The translations under genes were made by a program, and so were the position numbers. Shown piece by piece: positions 60,788 to 64,000 of a stretch of 64,000 nt of DNA. Position 1 is the first letter of the stretch, and each line of letters opens with the position of its first letter. The notes beneath the pieces were generated by a model that did not search any database, was not told where the DNA came from, and saw only the letters and a list, made by a program, of their open reading frames with translations. Source of the DNA: Polytrichum commune (taxonomy: Eukaryota > Streptophyta > Polytrichopsida > Polytrichales > Polytrichaceae); contig OX485805.1 in assembly GCA_950295325.1 (NCBI GenBank), positions 35,017,501-35,081,500 on the forward strand, written 5' to 3'.

Positions 60788-61296
60788 CATTGTTTATGGT
60801 ATTTAGTGTCACATGTGAAATAGTGTCACTTGCCCTATTTTTAAGCGTATGCTAGGTTCCCTTAATGATTAACAACTTCATCATAAGTGTTGTCTTATGA
60901 CACTTGGCGTGAGTATTTTCAATAGTGTAATGAGGTGCATGCCTATGTTACACAATTGTCTACAAGTTGATTAAAGTGTACACAAATGACACTTGTGATT
61001 AGTATGCTCAAGAATATTCTCCTCTTGCATACTAAAATGTAAACACATGATACTTGTCATTAGTAAGCTCAAAAATATCTTCACCTCGCATACTAAAGTA
61101 CAAGACTATCATCTAAGTATCCCAATGTGCAACTCTAAAGCTTATAATGTAGACATTTTATCACTTAGAGAAGTTACTTATGATGACGAATGGAATCATG
61201 TTGTCAATTAGTGGGTGTGACACTTTTGAGACCTCTAGGCATCTAGTTTAAGCCCTTTGCAAATAGTGCATGTGACACTAAATACCATAAACAGTG
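60788..61296. mobile_element. TA-duplication inverted-repeat element, 509 bp
   Basis: Ends CATTGTTTATGGTATTTAGT and, reversed, CACTGTTTATGGTATTTAGT, extending over about 28 bp, flanked by TA on both sides (60786-60787, 61297-61298). Inside are two tandem copies of a unit of about 60 bp (ACACTTGTGATTAGTATGCT / ATACTTGTCATTAGTAAGCT, then GCATACTAAA). No coding capacity; mariner/Stowaway-like by its TA duplication. Confidence 0.75.
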
Positions 61297-62420
61297 TACA
61301 TGTCTTACATGTCTTATTCATATCATTGCACAAAGCAGTGGCCCTGCTTTGGTATTCTACAACTCAGAAAATATCTAAAAAAACTGAGCCAATTTAGGTA
61401 CTAAACCAGACTGGTCTATATTTAGGTATATGGAGTGGTGAATTATATGTAAGATATTAACTGTAGGTATATCTTATGATTATCAGTTTATAATTGAGGG
61501 TAATATTGAAGTAAGGTCTTGTAATTCTTAATTGGACAATGATTTTTGTGTGATGTATTGCAAGCCTTGTAGAAATAATGGGGAGAATCGGCTAACTACT
61601 GTAAATACCGATGAACAGGTTCATTTCCCCAAATTACCGATTCAAAATCGAAACTTTAGGAGATGTGCCAATCCGTATTCATTAAAAAAATCTACTTAAA
61701 AGTAAAAATACAGGGAATAACCAATTGATATTCAAGAAGTAAGGATAGTGACCGAGTTGGCTCAATTTCTTTCCGTGTATTGCCTTGTAGTTAATTATTA
61801 ACACCAACATGACACATATCATGGTGAGGTTGAACTATGTGCCCTAAATATAGATGTTGTTCTAGGTTTGATTGTCAACACAATTGGGAGGGGCGTATGT
61901 GATCGCTTAAGAAATGGAGAATCTTCACTTTGACCTGTTATAACTTTTGCAATCGCAAATACAACTTTGAGACTCGAAATGTCTTTTTGGTGTCCGTTCT
62001 TTTTTGGGCTCAATGTCATTGGACCTCGATAAATCATAAAAGCAAATCGAGATTGGGCTCCCGAATTTTCTGAGATTGATCCTGACATGTTCAGATACAT
62101 TTGCAGACGCACAAAAATTTCAACCTTGCAAACTCAAGTAATACAATGCACCAAACAGCAGAAAGAAACCAAATAAGGTCCATATGACTTACATCTTGAC
62201 AAGTTATACTCAAGAATTGCGGAGTAATTCGACCAACTGAGAGCAAGAAATCAGAAACAAAACAATGTCTTGCTCTAACGGTCATGTGTTTGGTTATAAA
62301 TTGCTGTTTGAAACTGAAACAATAAATTATGCCTTTTTGGCTTCAACCAGACTGAAAATAATGTCCCTACATACCCTAATTACTAATGCACTATAAAAGT
62401 CCACTCTACTCTACTTATTT
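61297..62420. other. Gene-free spacer
   Basis: AT-rich. No recognised gene. Words of dispersed family 2 in reverse (AATGTCTTTTTGGTGTCCGT-like) appear near 61985. May include the 3'UTR of the minus-strand gene at 62.4 kb. Confidence 0.4.
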
Positions 62421-62728
62421 ATTCAGTGGGATCAGTGGTTTCCTCAATATATGCGTCGCGTATATTTTCTCCAGCCCCTTGATTTATTCTATCACTCATT
62501 ACCTTCAACACGGGTTTCCTTGTAAGGCTCTCCTCCTTGTTGTGCCGCAGATATTCATTCGCTTCCTCGGATATCTCAAGAACGAGCCCAAACTTATTAT
62601 TCGACTGTGCCAGTAAAATTTCAGCGTCCACCAAAATCTGTTCGTTGCAATCCTTTATCATACGTTCTTGCGTCTCCAAAAAAGGCCATTCTAGCTCCTT
62701 CTCATTCAGCCTCGGGTCTTTTCTTCCC
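62421..62728 (-). CDS. Unrecognised conserved-looking protein, last coding exon
   Basis: Minus-strand exon opening after TTGTTGCAG with RKDPRLNEKELEWPFLETQE, then RMIKDCNEQILVDAEILLAQ, SNNKFGLVLEISEEANEYL and ending KVMSDRINQGAGENIRDAY and a short acidic tail before TGA. It is strongly hydrophilic with a regular helical pattern and no membrane segment. The composition is that of a real protein, but I do not recognise the family. A further acceptor (TATTTTCAG, about 62763) would extend the exon upstream. At 63758-63806 a candidate first exon exists, but phases do not fit a direct join, so one more exon is missing. Confidence 0.55.
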
Positions 62729-62763
62729 TGCAACAATTTCACGTCACTGTATACATGAAACAC

Positions 62764-63757
62764 CTGAAAATACTAAGAGCTTAAAAGTATATCAAAATGC
62801 AACCAATAAGAATGCCAAGTTCTACTTTTTTGAGCTGTAAGGTATGTGAGCCCGTATGTGATCCCTAAATCTTCGTAATTGGACACCCATATTTGAGTGG
62901 TATCTGGCAAGGCTTGTAGTTAAAATTGGACAACAAGAATAACAAGTGGGAATTCTCACTTACAAGTGTACCCCTCATCCATCCAACATAAAAACTTGAC
63001 CCTCCTATAGGTTGGTGGCTGGTTTGCCTTAAATGACTGTCTAGACTAATTCGAGGTCTTGGAAGCTAATTCTGGTCTCAAGTCAACTGAAACAAATTAA
63101 CCTCCGGGCTGCATACTATTTCAGGGCTTTTATGTTGGACAAGTGAGAGGTTCGCTTGTATGCAATAATTCCCTCTTGGCATCAAAAAGACACAATTCTA
63201 GGTTCAAGAGTTCGCACAAGTGGGAGGGCCTATTTGATTGCTTGAAGAGTAAGAGAATCTTCAATACGGGCTCTTGAAACTTTTGCATCTCTACTCCAGT
63301 TCTGAAACTTCAAATGACAGTCTTCGTGACTCGACTCAACTGCTAACTGGATGAGACACTTTTCGAACCCAATTGAGTGGTCAGAAATATCTGTGGAGTT
63401 GGAAGTGCCCAGAATGGGGCCACATAGCTTCTTTACTCACCAAGGTTTGCAGATCTCAAAGCGTGCACTGAAGCTCACAGGAAAACCCAATTGCCAAAAA
63501 TTGGAGGATGACTAAGTGGGATGGGAATAAGTATGAACAAAATTTGAGCATTATTCAGGTATGGAGTTCTATCCGTTCATAACATATTCCCATTTTCTTA
63601 ATTTGAGTATGACAAGTGTAAACTGATGTAATAATGCCTCCAATTACTAATTCACCTACACGAAATAGAGAAACCTGCTTCAACCTGCCTTCTAATTCAA
63701 ACAGCATTGCGAAGTTTCCAATGTCAAATTTCTGGGTCAAAAATTTGAGTCACTTAC
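62764..63757. other. Presumed intron(s) of the right-edge gene
   Basis: AT-rich. Holds words of a dispersed repeat near 62870-63330. A small candidate exon, CTTCAG|TGCACGC...CCTTG|GTGAG, is visible on the minus strand near 63441-63467, but it does not repair the reading phase. Nothing else recognised. Confidence 0.35.
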
Positions 63758-63806
63758 CCCACCCCGGCCTTTCCTTTTGCTGCCGATTTCTACTCCCTTC
63801 GAACAT
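63758..63806 (-). CDS. Candidate first coding exon of the right-edge gene
   Basis: ATG at 63806 begins MFEGSRNRQQKERPGWG and stops at a consensus donor GGG|GTAAGTG. Upstream to the window edge (63807-64000) is AT-rich, as expected for a 5'UTR and promoter. The link to 62421-62728 is inferred from strand and distance only. Confidence 0.4.
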
Positions 63807-64000
63807 GATACCCGAACTGGGCCTCTAGACTGCACCACAACTCGAAGTTAAAAACAAATTCCTTTTAATTCCCTCACAATGTTCAGAGAATTCAACTCTT
63901 AAACCCCAAGAGATAAATCAGCCCTCCACGAAAACTAAACAACATGAAAACACCAACGCAATTTTCTCATACAACCCGAAATTCAAAACAAAATCCTCTC

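Overview
The window reads as nuclear DNA of a green plant (land plant or close streptophyte alga). The evidence is intron-rich genes with GT-AG junctions, a plant-type LRR receptor kinase, a BAT1-like amino-acid permease, and many small inverted-repeat transposons of CACTA, Harbinger, mariner/pogo and hAT type. I see no operons, bacterial signals or CRISPR. The species cannot be fixed from the sequence. The pogo/Tigger-type and possible piggyBac-type elements would fit a non-seed lineage, but that is inference.

Layout. 1-6.4 kb: a GC-rich leader and a 7-coding-exon amino-acid permease on +. 7.2-11.9 kb: the complete 9-exon RPA2 gene (single-strand DNA-binding protein, 32 kDa subunit) on -, convergent with the permease. 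12.28-16.88 kb: one 4.6 kb pogo/Tigger-like DNA transposon with TIRs and a TA duplication, holding a dead transposase into which a 962 bp hAT element has jumped. 17-30 kb: gene-poor DNA with MITEs, a cluster of a near-palindromic AGACTATAGYCT word, a decayed CACTA-type transposase and a chromovirus (Ty3/gypsy) polyprotein tail. 30.5-44.4 kb: an 18-exon LRR receptor-like kinase on -, whose introns carry several MITEs. 44.4-54.1 kb: gene-free, with a pogo/Tigger-type MITE, an almost perfect 517 bp foldback element, a piggyBac-like element and a SINE-like pair. 54.2-60.0 kb: TFB4 (TFIIH p34) on +, 11 exons, with a tandemly duplicated 361 bp upstream segment. 62.4-63.8 kb: a conserved-looking but unrecognised gene on -, reaching close to the right edge.

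The four intact genes are unrelated housekeeping or signalling genes (amino-acid transport, DNA replication/repair, receptor signalling, transcription/NER). RPA2 and TFB4 both serve DNA repair, but nothing suggests co-regulation. For the permease, RPA2, the kinase and TFB4, the proposed exons join in one open frame with consistent splice phases, giving 561, 274, 814 and 313 residues.

I did not find a clearly new multi-gene system. The most unusual things are the transposon fossils: a pogo transposase whose six stops and lost catalytic Asp can all be explained by C-to-T change, a five-copy foldback MITE family found only in introns, the AGACTATAGYCT cluster, and a TTAA-flanked element.
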